Notes: generated by a model not told the origin, from the sequence alone. 64,000 bases of DNA from Paeniglutamicibacter gangotriensis Lz1y (GCF_000348945.1 NZ_AOCK01000006.1:124001-188000), one strand, 5' to 3'; counted from the stretch's first letter, positions 37,001 through 44,652 are shown. A program made the numbers and translations.

Positions 37001-38677
37001 CCCAGCGGTCTTGTTGAACGTGCGATCAATAGCACTACCGAGACTGTCAATGTCACTGGTGAGGCCTTCGCCTGCCTTGTTCTTGAACAGCCCATCGAGC
37101 GCGTCCGAGGCATCCGGCGCATTATGAATGATTTTTGCCATCGCACGATCAACACGGCCCATGCCCTCGTCGATCTTGGACATGTAGGATGCTTCGGCGA
37201 GCTTCGCAACAGCAACCGTGACAGCACCAATGGCGACAGCTGCACCAGCGAACTTCGCGAACTTCTTCGCGACACCGGGGGCAGCGTTGCCGAACTTCTC
37301 CATCTTGCCGGTGAGCCCAGGGAACTCGAGGCCCAATGCTTTCAGGCCGCCCACTGTGGAAGTGAACGAGCCGACCATCTTCATGCCAACACCAGCAACG
37401 AGCGCACCAACACCAAGGAAGCCAGTGATGACAGTCAGGGCCCCAGCAATGGGGGCAGGGATCTTCGAGAACGCGGTAGCAATCCCAGCGACACCCTCAG
37501 AGACACCAGCAACCACAGGCAGCATGACGCCACCGAACGTGATGGCAGAGTCTTGAATGCTAGAGAGTGCGGCCTTGATCTTCGATTCGGTGGTGCTGTA
37601 GCGCTTGTCTGCTTCCTCGAGCAGTGCGTTGTTCGTTTCAAACTCTTTGTTGCCCTGCGCCATGGCGTCGCCCATGATGCCAGCCGATGCCGACAAGCGA
37701 AGGAGTGCATCCGATTCGCGGATGCCAGTGATGCCCAGTTCGGTGAGGATCCCGTTGACGGATTCGCCCTGCTCGCCAGCTGCACCAAGGCCACCAACGA
37801 ACGCTTCTAGTGCCCCTGCGGCATCGTCCTTCCACATGGTGGAGAACTGGTCGGCAGACATGCCCGCGGTCTCCGCAAACGAAGACAGTGCCTCATCGCC
37901 GCCATCGACAGCCTTGCCAATGCGCTTCATCGTCAGGGACATGGCAGAGCCGCCAGCCTCAGCCTCAATACCCACCGAAGACATGGCAGCAGACAGGCCC
38001 ATGACTTCACCCTCAGAGAGGTTCACCTGTCGGCCAGCACCGGAGAGACGCATCGACAAGGCTAGGATTTCGGACTCAGTGGTGGCGTAGTTATTGCCCA
38101 GGCCGACGAGTGTTGAGCCGAGCCTGTCAACATCCGATGCACTGGTGCCCATGATGTTGGAGAACCGGGCGAGGCCGGTTGCGGCTTCCTCAGCTGAAAG
38201 GTTCGTGGTTTCGCCGAGGTCGATCATCGTCTTAGTGAAACTAACGACGTCCCCAGTCTTGATACCCAGCTGGCCTGCGGCCTCAGCTACGGCGGCAATC
38301 TCGGTGTGAGTGGAGGGGAGAGTGCGTGCTAGTTCACGCAGCCCACCTTCAACCTCGGCCAGTTGCTTCGGTGTGCCATCCACGGTCTTCTTGACACCGG
38401 TCCAGGCCGACTCCCAATCGATCGCGGCCTTCGTCACCAGTGCGACGCCACCAGCTGCAGCAACACCGCCAGCGACAAGGCCAGTGGAGACTTGCCCCCA
38501 GGCCTGCTCGTGCATGCCAGCGACGCGGCCAAGTTTGCCGATGCCGGAGCTGGCCTTCGTGCTGGCTGCCTCAGTTTCCGCAGCGGCCTTGCGGGCGGCG
38601 CCGGCGGCGACCAGCATGTCACGCTTGAATGAACCGATCTCGGCCTTGATGCGAACTGTCACGTCACGAGTTGCCAA
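34037..38677 (-). CDS. tape measure protein with LysM domain
   Basis: A 1546-residue protein, the largest gene here. The N-terminal third has the phage TMP core (AVAEAAGQLGIKTGDVVSFTKTMIDLGETTNLSAEEAATGLARFSNIMG), then hydrophobic segments around residues 410-500. About 860-960 carry four 25-residue repeats (VTDEGTVLTTQGAINGV-like). A LysM motif (YTVKRGDTLSGIARQFGTTWRELQRINKIQNEDLIYAGQTIDLP) is near 1070-1115, followed by coiled coil. It sets tail length; the LysM may help pass peptidoglycan. Confidence 0.93.
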   Translation of the reverse strand: MATRDVTVRIKAEIGSFKRDMLVAAGAARKAAAETEAASTKASSGIGKLGRVAGMHEQAWGQVSTGLVAGGVAAAGGVALVTKAAIDWESAWTGVKKTVDGTPKQLAEVEGGLRELARTLPSTHTEIAAVAEAAGQLGIKTGDVVSFTKTMIDLGETTNLSAEEAATGLARFSNIMGTSASDVDRLGSTLVGLGNNYATTESEILALSMRLSGAGRQVNLSEGEVMGLSAAMSSVGIEAEAGGSAMSLTMKRIGKAVDGGDEALSSFAETAGMSADQFSTMWKDDAAGALEAFVGGLGAAGEQGESVNGILTELGITGIRESDALLRLSASAGIMGDAMAQGNKEFETNNALLEEADKRYSTTESKIKAALSSIQDSAITFGGVMLPVVAGVSEGVAGIATAFSKIPAPIAGALTVITGFLGVGALVAGVGMKMVGSFTSTVGGLKALGLEFPGLTGKMEKFGNAAPGVAKKFAKFAGAAVAIGAVTVAVAKLAEASYMSKIDEGMGRVDRAMAKIIHNAPDASDALDGLFKNKAGEGLTSDIDSLGSAIDRTFNKTAGQKFNDWGENLVTSTIGVKGSLAITEEAFGRIDQSLADLVGSGNVEGAKTAFDGIAEKFVEQGRTVEEAKAMFPGYADALAGVAAEAANAGGGLEALGGAAEGVASGVGAAFAPSKEMAEALEEIGVAADGSVASLGAFTDYLFNSGLAMMSSKDAAFQWAKGLRDMDGEIKKITDSQGKMGAVLNKGKDDFNASTDAGYAGLQLFQGKLQEGIAVAQTYAADTSKSQKDVVAQYQATYDAGIKTAEGFGIMGEKADALVRSTMGIPDDVSIKTWIEDEATAAAERITGQLLEIPKDLQIKVMVTDDGTTNLTKEQIAAIKGQTVGIEVTDEGTVLTTQGAINGVTDGDAKILVSDDGTITVVQGGINNVKDGAANVNVTDNGTVSWVQGLINSISGKSVTINTHYTKSGAVGGQSGPGAKATPGRDAAKARGGRAPGLADGGRVPRTGLGTDKVMGINSDGIPHVWVDDREWVINRRSSDKHDDLLNAINRDDPRVDQLKGLAGLAGGGRAGSYTVKRGDTLSGIARQFGTTWRELQRINKIQNEDLIYAGQTIDLPGGASKAKAKPAPARSYSTSRTGWAEKERDQDAREVKAATAELTAAKRTKNDKKIAAAEKNLDKAKKSYDDSKERVVRLREKEFDLRRDLKRGNIVDAFTSGSGMSVVDQLFDQSNNKDLSKKQRATLRSTAYSMESQLLKLEKQSDKLSVSLGKAADKRDDLLSARNGVRDSMVGAFDLGGLAGQKDAYGYDTSVGKKGLLNYGKSMASGAKKLSSKVAALQKAGFHPSMIEQVISEWTSSGTFELADAMLSMNKSERSSFNSSFKSVERYGLSTGTSLTNAMAKGGINAAEGLVKGLTSQQKKVDNAFYKLGKDAEKSFKRSLGIKSPSTVMFGAGVNVGEGAELGILSKVSDVQGAMGLLAEAPAFAVPPSAEVARYAAQPPASAGVVIDYDRLAQAMTSVQLNANLQIDRKQAGTLVQAGQKFNGNH

Positions 38678-38730
38678 CGCAGGGCCTCCAATATTTAGTT
38701 TTCGTCACCCCGACATGGGATGCTTGCGGC

Positions 38731-38944
38731 ATGACAAACACGAGTGGGAATGTGCAGCACAAGCGCGGCCACAACACGATGATGACCGGACTCGCAATGC
38801 TCGTTATGGGCAATCGCGTTCGCACTGGTCGGCGGTTATGGGGATGCGCCTGGGCTGCAGGGCTTCGCGATCCTTGTGGCCCTCGCCGGGCTGGTCGCAC
38901 TGCTGGTTGGTGTTGGCCGGCGCCGGGAGACTCCAGCCGCCTAA
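38731..38944 (+). pseudogene. two-span membrane protein on the opposite strand, frameshifted
   Basis: ATG 38731 opens MTNTSGNVQHKRGHNTMMTGLAMLVMG; one surplus G in 38808-38810 breaks the frame, and the shifted frame reads AIAFALVGGYGDAPGLQGFAILVALAGLVALLVGVGRRRETPAA to a TAA at 38942. The span of 214 bases is one more than a multiple of three, as expected for one inserted base. GATGCT six bases before the ATG suggests a leaderless promoter. It sits between tape measure and tail chaperone genes. Could be a sequencing slip. Confidence 0.6.
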
Positions 38945-39297
38945 GCCTGCGTGTCCACCGGGTAGATCAGCTGGCCGGGGTACTTCGTTCGGTTCTTGTC
39001 CTCGGCCAGTGATTCCCGGGCGGCGCATCCGTGGCAGATGGCGTCGTCGTGCCATTCGATGCGGCCGACGTTCTCGTCCCCGCGGACCATGGAGTGCGGC
39101 AACCCGCAGCCGTTGCACAGGCTGTTCAGGTACTTGGTGTACGCGATCTGCATGATCCGGTCGCGGTCGTTGTACTTCCCGTCTTGCTCCCGCACGCCCA
39201 AAAGCACGGTCACGGGAATGGTGCACGCCCGCGCTGTCTCCACCAAATCGATCAGGTGTTGCCAGCGCGGGCGCGTGAGGGCCTCTACGATTTTGGG
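38941..39297 (-). CDS. tail assembly chaperone extension (made by -1 frameshift), zinc-ribbon
   Basis: This frame has no good start of its own but continues exactly from the slippery site CCCAAAA at 39297-39291. It adds about 116 residues (IVEALTRPRWQHLIDLVETARACTIP...) to the upstream protein, equivalent to the T part of G-T chaperones. It contains CNGCGLPHS and CHGCAARE, two CxxC pairs able to bind one zinc. The product guides assembly of tail subunits on the tape measure protein. Confidence 0.8.
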   Translation of the reverse strand, partial: PKIVEALTRPRWQHLIDLVETARACTIPVTVLLGVREQDGKYNDRDRIMQIAYTKYLNSLCNGCGLPHSMVRGDENVGRIEWHDDAICHGCAARESLAEDKNRTKYPGQLIYPVDTQA

Positions 39298-39941
39298 ACA
39301 GTCACCAACGGCACATCATCCGAGGATGCGATGACGGCGTCAGCAATGAGGCCCATCTGAGCATCACCAAGGACGGTGAGCATGCGCTCCACCTGGTCCC
39401 GGCTGATCGGCGCCCAATCACCCTTGATGCGGGTCTTTGCGGCCATCGCGATCTTGCGAACGCGAAGCTCTCGGGAGACGACTTCATTCGTTTTCTCGTT
39501 GGCGCCGGTGCGTGCGAGTGCGTTGATGTCCGCGGGAGCTGTGATGTCCATGAGCTTTGCCGTGGTCTTCGCTTCCCGGCGGCCTTCCGCGGCGGCCGCT
39601 TCAATCTCCTTGGCGAGGTCCTTGCGGATCTGGTCCAAGAGGTCCAGCTCTTCGTTGCCGGTGATGGCGGAAACTCGGAACTCGCGCTTGGACGCATAGA
39701 CCTGTGCCTCGAGCACCGCGATCTTGGCATCAAGTTCGGTGTTCGGGTCGGTTTCGCCGCCCAAAGCTTCGTCGCCTTCGGGCGGGGCCTGGTAGGGGAT
39801 CCGCTGCTTTTCGAGTTCTTCGATGTCAGCCAAGAGGTCGAGGCGGCCAAAGAGGGTGACGTGGTGGGTGGTGCGTTCTCCACCGGCCAACCATTCGTCG
39901 AAGTCAAGTTCAGCGGTGGGGGTGTTCTGGTTTTCAGTCAT
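39285..39941 (-). CDS. tail assembly chaperone (gpG-like)
   Basis: A 218-residue protein (MTENQNTPTAELDFDEWLAGGERTTHHVTLFGRLDLLADIEELEKQRI...), largely helical, located between major tail protein and tape measure as gpG always is. The last codons CCA AAA TCG contain the slippery heptamer, so a fraction of ribosomes makes the longer G-T form. ATG 39941 follows AGGAGTCTGACC. Confidence 0.82.
   Translation of the reverse strand: MTENQNTPTAELDFDEWLAGGERTTHHVTLFGRLDLLADIEELEKQRIPYQAPPEGDEALGGETDPNTELDAKIAVLEAQVYASKREFRVSAITGNEELDLLDQIRKDLAKEIEAAAAEGRREAKTTAKLMDITAPADINALARTGANEKTNEVVSRELRVRKIAMAAKTRIKGDWAPISRDQVERMLTVLGDAQMGLIADAVIASSDDVPLVTVPKS
39291..39297 (-). promoter_or_regulatory. programmed -1 ribosomal frameshift site
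   Basis: Heptamer C-CCA-AAA in the zero frame, fitting X-XXY-YYZ, three bases before the gpG stop codon. The -1 frame from here stays open for 116 codons. Confidence 0.8.
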
Positions 39942-39943
39942 GG

Positions 39944-40183
39944 TCAGACTCCTGAAGGGGTTTCGACGTTGATGGGGATGAAGATTTCGTGCTTTGCGTA
40001 GCCGTTGCTGTCCGTGACGATTCGGCGGCCCTCGGGGCCTGCCTCGAACACGGTGGCGTAGATGCCTTCCGGTTCGAACCGCAAGGACTTCGTCAGCTCG
40101 GGAGTAATGCCAGCCGCGGTGAAGAACGAGAGCCATTGCTCTCTGGTCACGGATTCGGGCACGCCGGGGATTGTCTTGCTCAT
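39944..40183 (-). CDS. small phage protein between major tail and chaperone genes
   Basis: A 79-residue protein (MSKTIPGVPESVTREQWLSFFTAAGITPELTKSLRFEPEG...). The ribosome site GGAGTCTGACCC is nearly identical to that of the next gene. No family recognised; gene position suggests a tail-assembly role. Confidence 0.7.
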   Translation of the reverse strand: MSKTIPGVPESVTREQWLSFFTAAGITPELTKSLRFEPEGIYATVFEAGPEGRRIVTDSNGYAKHEIFIPINVETPSGV

Positions 40184-40209
40184 GGGTCAGACTCCATTGC
40201 TTTGGGGGT

Positions 40210-40268
40210 CGTCAGACTCGGGGGGTGGTGCCGTGGCGGGGCGGAGTCTGACGTACACCCCGCCACGG
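40210..40268 (-). promoter_or_regulatory. two overlapping, mutually exclusive hairpins after the major tail gene
   Basis: Hairpin 1: CGTCAGACTC (40210-40219) with GAGTCTGACG (40244-40253). Hairpin 2: CCGTGGCGGGG (40231-40241) with CCCCGCCACGG (40258-40268). The arms interleave, so they form a pseudoknot or an either/or switch. They may limit transcription or protect the end of the abundant major-tail mRNA. Confidence 0.6.
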
Positions 40269-40284
40269 GGTCTTGTGGGAGCGG

Positions 40285-40806
40285 TTAGACTCCGGCGGCC
40301 ACGATGGCGCGCTCGTCCACGTTGTCCTGCACCGAGAAATTCATCTTGAACTTCTCATAGCCGGCGTCGGCCGGGGACAGGATCTGCGGGGTGTTCGTGA
40401 GAACCTCGTAGACCTGCACCTCGTCGGCGGCAGTGAACGGGTGCTCATGCGCCTTCGTGCCTTCGGGCTGCTGCCCAATGCGGGAAACGATGTACCCGTG
40501 GATGCCCTTCGAGGTGAAGGTCTCCCACGGGATGTCGTCGATGGCGTCCTTCCAGCGGAAGAAATCCATGACGGCTTCGTAGTTGGTGCGGCCGGGGGTG
40601 GACGAGTTGCTCGACGCGCACAGGGCAGGGTCGCTGATAGCGTCGTCACCGGTGGCGCCAAGGACGAAGTTGGCGGCGGTCACGTTGCAGGACAGCACGA
40701 CGGCGCCAACGCCGGTCAGTTCGCTGGCCTTCGGGGCGCGGTAGTCGGCGAGGTCGGTAACGAACACGGCATGGCGGTTCGCGTCGGTGAGCATTTTCTG
40801 GCCCAT
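40285..40806 (-). CDS. major tail protein
   Basis: A 173-residue protein (MGQKMLTDANRHAVFVTDLADYRAPKASELTGV...), with repeated beta-rich sequence and SNSSTPGRTNYEAVMDFFRWKD, matching siphophage tail-tube proteins in length and place (after connectors, before chaperones). It forms the tail tube. Confidence 0.78.
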   Translation of the reverse strand: MGQKMLTDANRHAVFVTDLADYRAPKASELTGVGAVVLSCNVTAANFVLGATGDDAISDPALCASSNSSTPGRTNYEAVMDFFRWKDAIDDIPWETFTSKGIHGYIVSRIGQQPEGTKAHEHPFTAADEVQVYEVLTNTPQILSPADAGYEKFKMNFSVQDNVDERAIVAAGV

Positions 40807-40808
40807 GG

Positions 40809-41048
40809 TTATTTGCCTTCCTTCTTGGAAGCGACTTCACGCAGGTGCGGGAAGATCACGAGGTGTGTTTCGGGGACTGGGTTGTCGATCTTGCGGCCGG
40901 TTCGGGAGTCGCGGACGAAGACCTTGCGGCGCGGGTCAAGGGTTTTGAGCTTGTCGATGTCGATGACCTGAGCTGCTGGCTGTGCGGGTTCGGTCGCGGC
41001 GTCCACCGCTGGGGCGGCGGGCTCGGTGATCTGTTTGGGGGTTGCCAC
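40809..41048 (-). CDS. small phage protein upstream of the major tail gene
   Basis: A 79-residue protein: a low-complexity Ala/Pro N-terminus (MATPKQITEPAAPAVDAATEPAQPAAQ) and a basic C-terminal half (LDPRRKVFVRDSRTGRKIDNPVPETHLVIFPHLREVA). GTG start with AGGAGG upstream. It may be a head-tail joining or tail accessory protein; unproven. Confidence 0.65.
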   Translation of the reverse strand: MATPKQITEPAAPAVDAATEPAQPAAQVIDIDKLKTLDPRRKVFVRDSRTGRKIDNPVPETHLVIFPHLREVASKKEGK

Positions 41049-41058
41049 GGTGGGCCTC

Positions 41059-41484
41059 CTAATTGGTGATGAGCCGCCATTGCAGCGGCAGGTAAGCCCG
41101 GGCCGGGGTGGCCTGGGTGTCGGGGAGGGGTCTGGTGACCCGGAATGCGTCGGGGTCGGGCATGAGCCAGCCGCCGCCGATGGGCAGGTTGGTGAGTGCT
41201 GCGGTGACTTGCTGGGCAGCGATACGGCAGATGCGGGCGTCAGGGCCGACCACAGTCGTCTGTGGGGACCAATCGGCGACGGTGACGTCCACGAGTCCGG
41301 TTAGGTCGCGTTCGCCTGGTAGATCAGCGGCCAGCCCGGCATGGAAGGCAATGTAAGGGCGGATGTACCCGCCAGCCTCGGGCACACGCTCCGGGACCAG
41401 CCCGTCATAAACGCGAGCACCGATGTCCGGCAGGGACCGAAGCTTGGCCAACAGGAGGTCGGCTAGGACGTTTGGGTCAACCAC
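41059..41484 (-). CDS. tail terminator-like phage protein
   Basis: A 141-residue protein (VDPNVLADLLLAKLRSLPDIGARVYDGLVPERVPEAGGYIRPYIAFH...) with the LLAxL...V.xG.xPE...PYI pattern of tail terminator proteins that cap the tail before joining the head. GTG start shares a base with the previous stop (TAGTG). Assignment by pattern and order. Confidence 0.65.
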   Translation of the reverse strand: MVDPNVLADLLLAKLRSLPDIGARVYDGLVPERVPEAGGYIRPYIAFHAGLAADLPGERDLTGLVDVTVADWSPQTTVVGPDARICRIAAQQVTAALTNLPIGGGWLMPDPDAFRVTRPLPDTQATPARAYLPLQWRLITN

Positions 41485-41828
41485 TAGAGCGCACCACCAA
41501 TGATTTGAGCCATCGCATCGGAGAACGCCGGCGTGTGCTTATCGGTGGCCGGGCCCATGTAGGGCTGAGCGGCCATGCGGCTGGTCCCCACCTCGAGGTA
41601 GACCGCGTAGCTTGCGGTAGCGCGGACCTCAGCCTCGAGCGGGCCCACGTCCTGACTGCCGATGCTGTTCTTCAGGTTGCCCGTATCGACCGGCGCGATA
41701 CTCTTGGCAGTGCCCTCGATGTCCTTGGCGGTCTTGCGGACCACCTTCGACGCCAGTGGAATCGCCTTGGATGGAACCTTTTGCAGGTCCGCGGCCAGCT
41801 GGAACATCTGGGATGCATCAAAGTCCAA
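41484..41828 (-). CDS. HK97 gp10-like tail-completion / minor structural protein
   Basis: A 114-residue protein: KVVRKTAKDIEGTAKSIAPVDTGNLKNSIGSQ and ATASYAVYLEVGTSRMAAQPYMGPA are the classic PVDTGxLxxSI and YAxxVExGTxxxxxxPFxxPA motifs of the HK97 gp10 family. It acts at the head-tail joint. Confidence 0.85.
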   Translation of the reverse strand: MDFDASQMFQLAADLQKVPSKAIPLASKVVRKTAKDIEGTAKSIAPVDTGNLKNSIGSQDVGPLEAEVRATASYAVYLEVGTSRMAAQPYMGPATDKHTPAFSDAMAQIIGGAL

Positions 41829-41834
41829 GGGGCA

Positions 41835-41863
41835 CCTCCATAAGAAAAGCCCCGCCGGATCGG
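41835..41863 (-). terminator. short attenuator-like hairpin before the gp10-like gene
   Basis: Leftward, AGCCC...GGGGCT is followed by TTTTCTTATGGAGG, giving a weak intrinsic-terminator shape directly before the ribosome site of the gp10-like gene. Confidence 0.35.
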
Positions 41864-42292
41864 CTAGGGCTGTTGCTGGGTTTGGTTTTCGTAGGCGATG
41901 AAGTCGTTTTCCCAGAGCAGGGATCCGGCCATGGACTGCTTGAGGTTGAACACTCGGCCCACGGTCGCCACGATGTCGCCACGTTCGCCGGTGAACAACC
42001 GGGGGAGCGGGACACCAGCCCCGTTCTCGAACGGGAGGGCGATCAAGTACTGGCGTAGCTCGGACGGCTGATCTGCAACCAACGGCGACGTTTCACGTTT
42101 GAGTTCCTGCAGGCGGCACATGCCCGTCCACACGATGGCTTCGTTCGACCAGCCATCGGGCAGTGGGTACGGGGCCGGGCCCTCTTGGATCCGCTTGATG
42201 ATGCACATGGCCGTCATCGTTTGCACGGCTACCGGGCGGTGATGCTCGGCCCAGTTGGTCGGGATGACCATGGCGTTGGGGAGGGGGCTCAC
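41864..42292 (-). CDS. phage head-closure-like protein (DUF6093-like region)
   Basis: A 142-residue protein (VSPLPNAMVIPTNWAEHHRPVAVQTMTAMCIIKRI...) with LPFENGAGVPLPRLFTGERGDIVATVGRVFNL, resembling small beta-barrel head-closure/stopper proteins found at this position. GTG start overlaps the previous stop (GTGA). Confidence 0.62.
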   Translation of the reverse strand: MSPLPNAMVIPTNWAEHHRPVAVQTMTAMCIIKRIQEGPAPYPLPDGWSNEAIVWTGMCRLQELKRETSPLVADQPSELRQYLIALPFENGAGVPLPRLFTGERGDIVATVGRVFNLKQSMAGSLLWENDFIAYENQTQQQP

Positions 42293-42678
42293 CAGCGCGC
42301 CTCCGCACCTTCGGGCCCGCCCGGGCTGCAGAACGGGATGATTTCGAAGAAGCTGTCCGCTTCGGCGTCCGCCTGGTCGGCCTTGGCCCGGAGTACGGCG
42401 GCTTGCTTGCGGAGTTCGGCGGCGACCGCCGGCCCGTCCGTGGAAAGATCCTGCGTGCGGATCTTCTTCGACGTGAGCGCTTCACTGGTCGCGATGGCGT
42501 CCAGTGCGTCGGCGGCGGCCCGCCAAACCCCGGTGCGCTTGATGCTGTCCGGGTCGCCGACCACGTAGTCGTGCATGGCGAGGTAGCCCTCGAGGATCAT
42601 GTCATCGAAGATCGGCGGCTCGGCGAGGTCGGCAATGAGCAGACGGACTTGCCCGGTGGGCGTGGTGTAGTCGGCCAT
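42289..42678 (-). CDS. head-tail connector protein
   Basis: A 129-residue helical protein (MADYTTPTGQVRLLIADLAEPPIFDDMILEGYLAMH...), typical of the first connector after the capsid: tandem helices with VWRAAADALDAIATSEAL. AGGAGG precedes ATG 42678. It docks on the portal. Confidence 0.75.
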   Translation of the reverse strand: MADYTTPTGQVRLLIADLAEPPIFDDMILEGYLAMHDYVVGDPDSIKRTGVWRAAADALDAIATSEALTSKKIRTQDLSTDGPAVAAELRKQAAVLRAKADQADAEADSFFEIIPFCSPGGPEGAEARW

Positions 42679-42702
42679 GCCGCCTCCTAAAGGTTGTGGG
42701 GT

Positions 42703-42786
42703 GGTACGCCCGGCCAACTGTTAACTGAGAGTTAAGAGTTGGCCGGGCGTACCGGGGATCATTTTCCGGAGTAGTGGAAAATGATC
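42703..42786 (-). terminator. double hairpin downstream of the capsid gene
   Basis: A perfect 17-bp stem (42703-42719 with 42737-42753) and, nearest the capsid stop, a perfect 11-bp stem GATCATTTTCC/GGAAAATGATC (42757-42767 with 42776-42786). Neither has a long T run leftward. They probably act as partial terminators or 3'-end protectors that make capsid mRNA more abundant than downstream mRNA. Confidence 0.7.
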
Positions 42787-42795
42787 GGGGTGAAG

Positions 42796-43872
42796 CTAGG
42801 CCGCGCCCTTGGAGCCGTAAGCGGCCTCAGTGAAGCCCTTCGCCGCGCCAGTAACGTGACGGCCACGGAAGTGAATCGTGTCGTCCTGAATCGAACCCTC
42901 GTTGACAGCGACAGCGCCACCACCAACACGTTCGCCCTGGTCGCGCTTCACGCGGATATCCACGGCCTCGTGACCGATCAGGCCGGTCTTCACGACTGCC
43001 GGGTTGCTGGTGTTCTTGCCCGGGAGCAGTGCCCACGAGGTGTTCTTCGTCGCGGCACCGTTTTGGTTCACGAACTCGCGGGACACCTGCAGCTGAATCT
43101 GGCCGCGGAACGGGTTCGACTCCGTGGTTTCCGTGGTCGCGCCGCCGTCAGTGACCTTGCGGACGATCTTCTCAGCGTTCAGGATGCTGTTTGCCTGAAT
43201 GGCAAGACCCGGGCCGACAACGAGCACGAGGGTGCTGATGTCGACCAGTTCCTTGCGGTGGTTTTCCTTCACCGAAAGCGCCTGGATCGCCGCGATCAGG
43301 TTCTCGGAAGTCAGCGGCTTGTTGTCCACCGATCCGAAGAAACTGGTGTTCAGACCAGCCTTGCCCACGAGCACTTCGTAGACCTTCTTGTTCTCCGTGT
43401 TGACCGCGGCATTGCCGAGGACCTTTGGGAAGTCGGCGAGGTCGGAGAAGTCGCGGGACAGTTGCAGTTCCCAGGTGAGGTTGAAGAACTTGCCGGTCTT
43501 GCCGGTGCGGATCTCCACATCAGTTTCGGCCAGCTTGCCGCCCTTATATTCCTCCCCTTCCTTCACGTCTTCGAAGTACTCGTTGCCGAACAGGTCGACG
43601 AGCTTCTTGGGGCGGAAGTCGGAGAGGTTCTTCGGGAGTGCGAAGAGCTCGTATTCCTTGACTGCGTCCTTCTGGGCAGTCATGGCCTCCTTTTCGAAAG
43701 CGGCGCCGAGCAGCTTCGGGAAGTCGTCGGTGGTGAGCGCTTCCATGAGGGTGTTCTGTCGGGAGAAGTTCGAAGGGTTGCGACCTTCCCCGAACAGGAG
43801 TGCGGCTTCGTAGACGCGCTCGTCCAGGGTCGGGGCGGCGCGGAAGCCTTCAGTTGCGAGAGTTGTTGCCAT
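42796..43872 (-). CDS. major capsid protein
   Basis: A 358-residue protein starting MATTLATEGFRAAPTLDERVYEAALLFGEGRNP, with an N-terminal arm and HK97-like core (FFNLTWELQLSRDFSDLADFPKVLGNAAVNTENKKVYEVL, then VVGPGLAIQANSILNAE). Position after scaffold/protease and decoration genes and before connectors fits the main shell protein. Confidence 0.85.
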   Translation of the reverse strand: MATTLATEGFRAAPTLDERVYEAALLFGEGRNPSNFSRQNTLMEALTTDDFPKLLGAAFEKEAMTAQKDAVKEYELFALPKNLSDFRPKKLVDLFGNEYFEDVKEGEEYKGGKLAETDVEIRTGKTGKFFNLTWELQLSRDFSDLADFPKVLGNAAVNTENKKVYEVLVGKAGLNTSFFGSVDNKPLTSENLIAAIQALSVKENHRKELVDISTLVLVVGPGLAIQANSILNAEKIVRKVTDGGATTETTESNPFRGQIQLQVSREFVNQNGAATKNTSWALLPGKNTSNPAVVKTGLIGHEAVDIRVKRDQGERVGGGAVAVNEGSIQDDTIHFRGRHVTGAAKGFTEAAYGSKGAA

Positions 43873-43885
43873 GGTGGTGGTCTCC

Positions 43886-44236
43886 TTACGCTGCCGGGGC
43901 GGCGGGGGTTGCGTAGCCCAGGGGGACTACTTCGGCTGGTGCCGCGGCTGCGGTCTTCGTGGACAGGGCCACGCCCCACGGCTTGTTACCGGTGGCGGAG
44001 GCGTCGAGCTTGCCCGCGCTGGTGATGTACACCGGCAGGCCCTCGGTGGCCAGTGCGCCGGTAACTTCGATGTCCCACGAGGCGTCGAGCCAGATGGTGA
44101 CCTTCTCGCCGGACTTCGCGGAGGTCTGGGCGACACCGTTGATCTGGCCGACCTGTACCGGTTCGCCGGACAGGACGTCACGCGGTGCGGTGACGCTGAT
44201 GTGCAGGGCGTTGGAGTAGCGCTGGTTCTTAGCCAT
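43886..44236 (-). CDS. DUF2190-like capsid decoration protein
   Basis: A 116-residue protein (MAKNQRYSNALHISVTAPRDVLSGEPVQVGQINGVAQT...) matching the short beta-tulip DUF2190/decoration type: SGEPVxVGxxxGVAxT and NKPWGVAL near the end. Lies directly before the capsid gene. It probably stabilises the shell. Confidence 0.78.
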   Translation of the reverse strand: MAKNQRYSNALHISVTAPRDVLSGEPVQVGQINGVAQTSAKSGEKVTIWLDASWDIEVTGALATEGLPVYITSAGKLDASATGNKPWGVALSTKTAAAAPAEVVPLGYATPAAPAA

Positions 44237-44238
44237 GG

Positions 44239-44652
44239 TTAGGCCGCCTTCCCGTGGAGTGCGGAGACGATGCTCTCGCTGGTGATGGTCTTGCCGGATT
44301 CGGTGACCTTGGCGGTTTCGCCTACACCGCGGGGGGTGCCGGCGCCGTGGGTGACCGCGATTTCTGCGGCGGCTTCGGTGGCGTCGGCGCGGAGCTTGTC
44401 CGGGTCGAACGCTTCGGCGGCCAGTGCGGCGGTGATGAGTGCGGCGCGGGTGACCTTGGCGTCGGTGTCACCGAATGCTTCGGCGACGATGGCTTCGGCG
44501 GTGGCCTTGGTGGCCTTCGCTTCGGATTCTGCGACCTTGGCCTCAGCGGCGTCTGCGCGCTTGTTGGCTTCGGCCAGTTCGCTTGCGGCCGTGGTGGCCC
44601 GGCTAGCGGATTCGCGGAGGTCCGCGAGTTCCTTGTCATCAATGGTTGCCAT
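44239..44652 (-). CDS. scaffolding protein from an internal start
   Basis: Within the protease gene, ATG 44652 is preceded by a perfect AGGAGG with eight-base spacing and opens MATIDDKELADLRESASRATTAASELAEANKRAD, a 137-residue alpha-helical, Ala/Glu-rich protein ending TITSESIVSALHGKAA. This is the usual design of nested scaffold genes (lambda Nu3 type): separate scaffold made in excess in the same frame as the protease. Confidence 0.7.
   Translation of the reverse strand: MATIDDKELADLRESASRATTAASELAEANKRADAAEAKVAESEAKATKATAEAIVAEAFGDTDAKVTRAALITAALAAEAFDPDKLRADATEAAAEIAVTHGAGTPRGVGETAKVTESGKTITSESIVSALHGKAA

Noticed and set aside
39944-40290. Repeated GTCAGACTC copies as a CRISPR-like or transposon-end array
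   Set aside because: Spacing is irregular and each copy is explained by a ribosome site or hairpin arm.
42781-44025. 414-codon open frame on the + strand opposite the capsid gene
   Set aside because: Codon-bias shadow of the capsid and decoration genes; no ribosome site, no protein-like domain.
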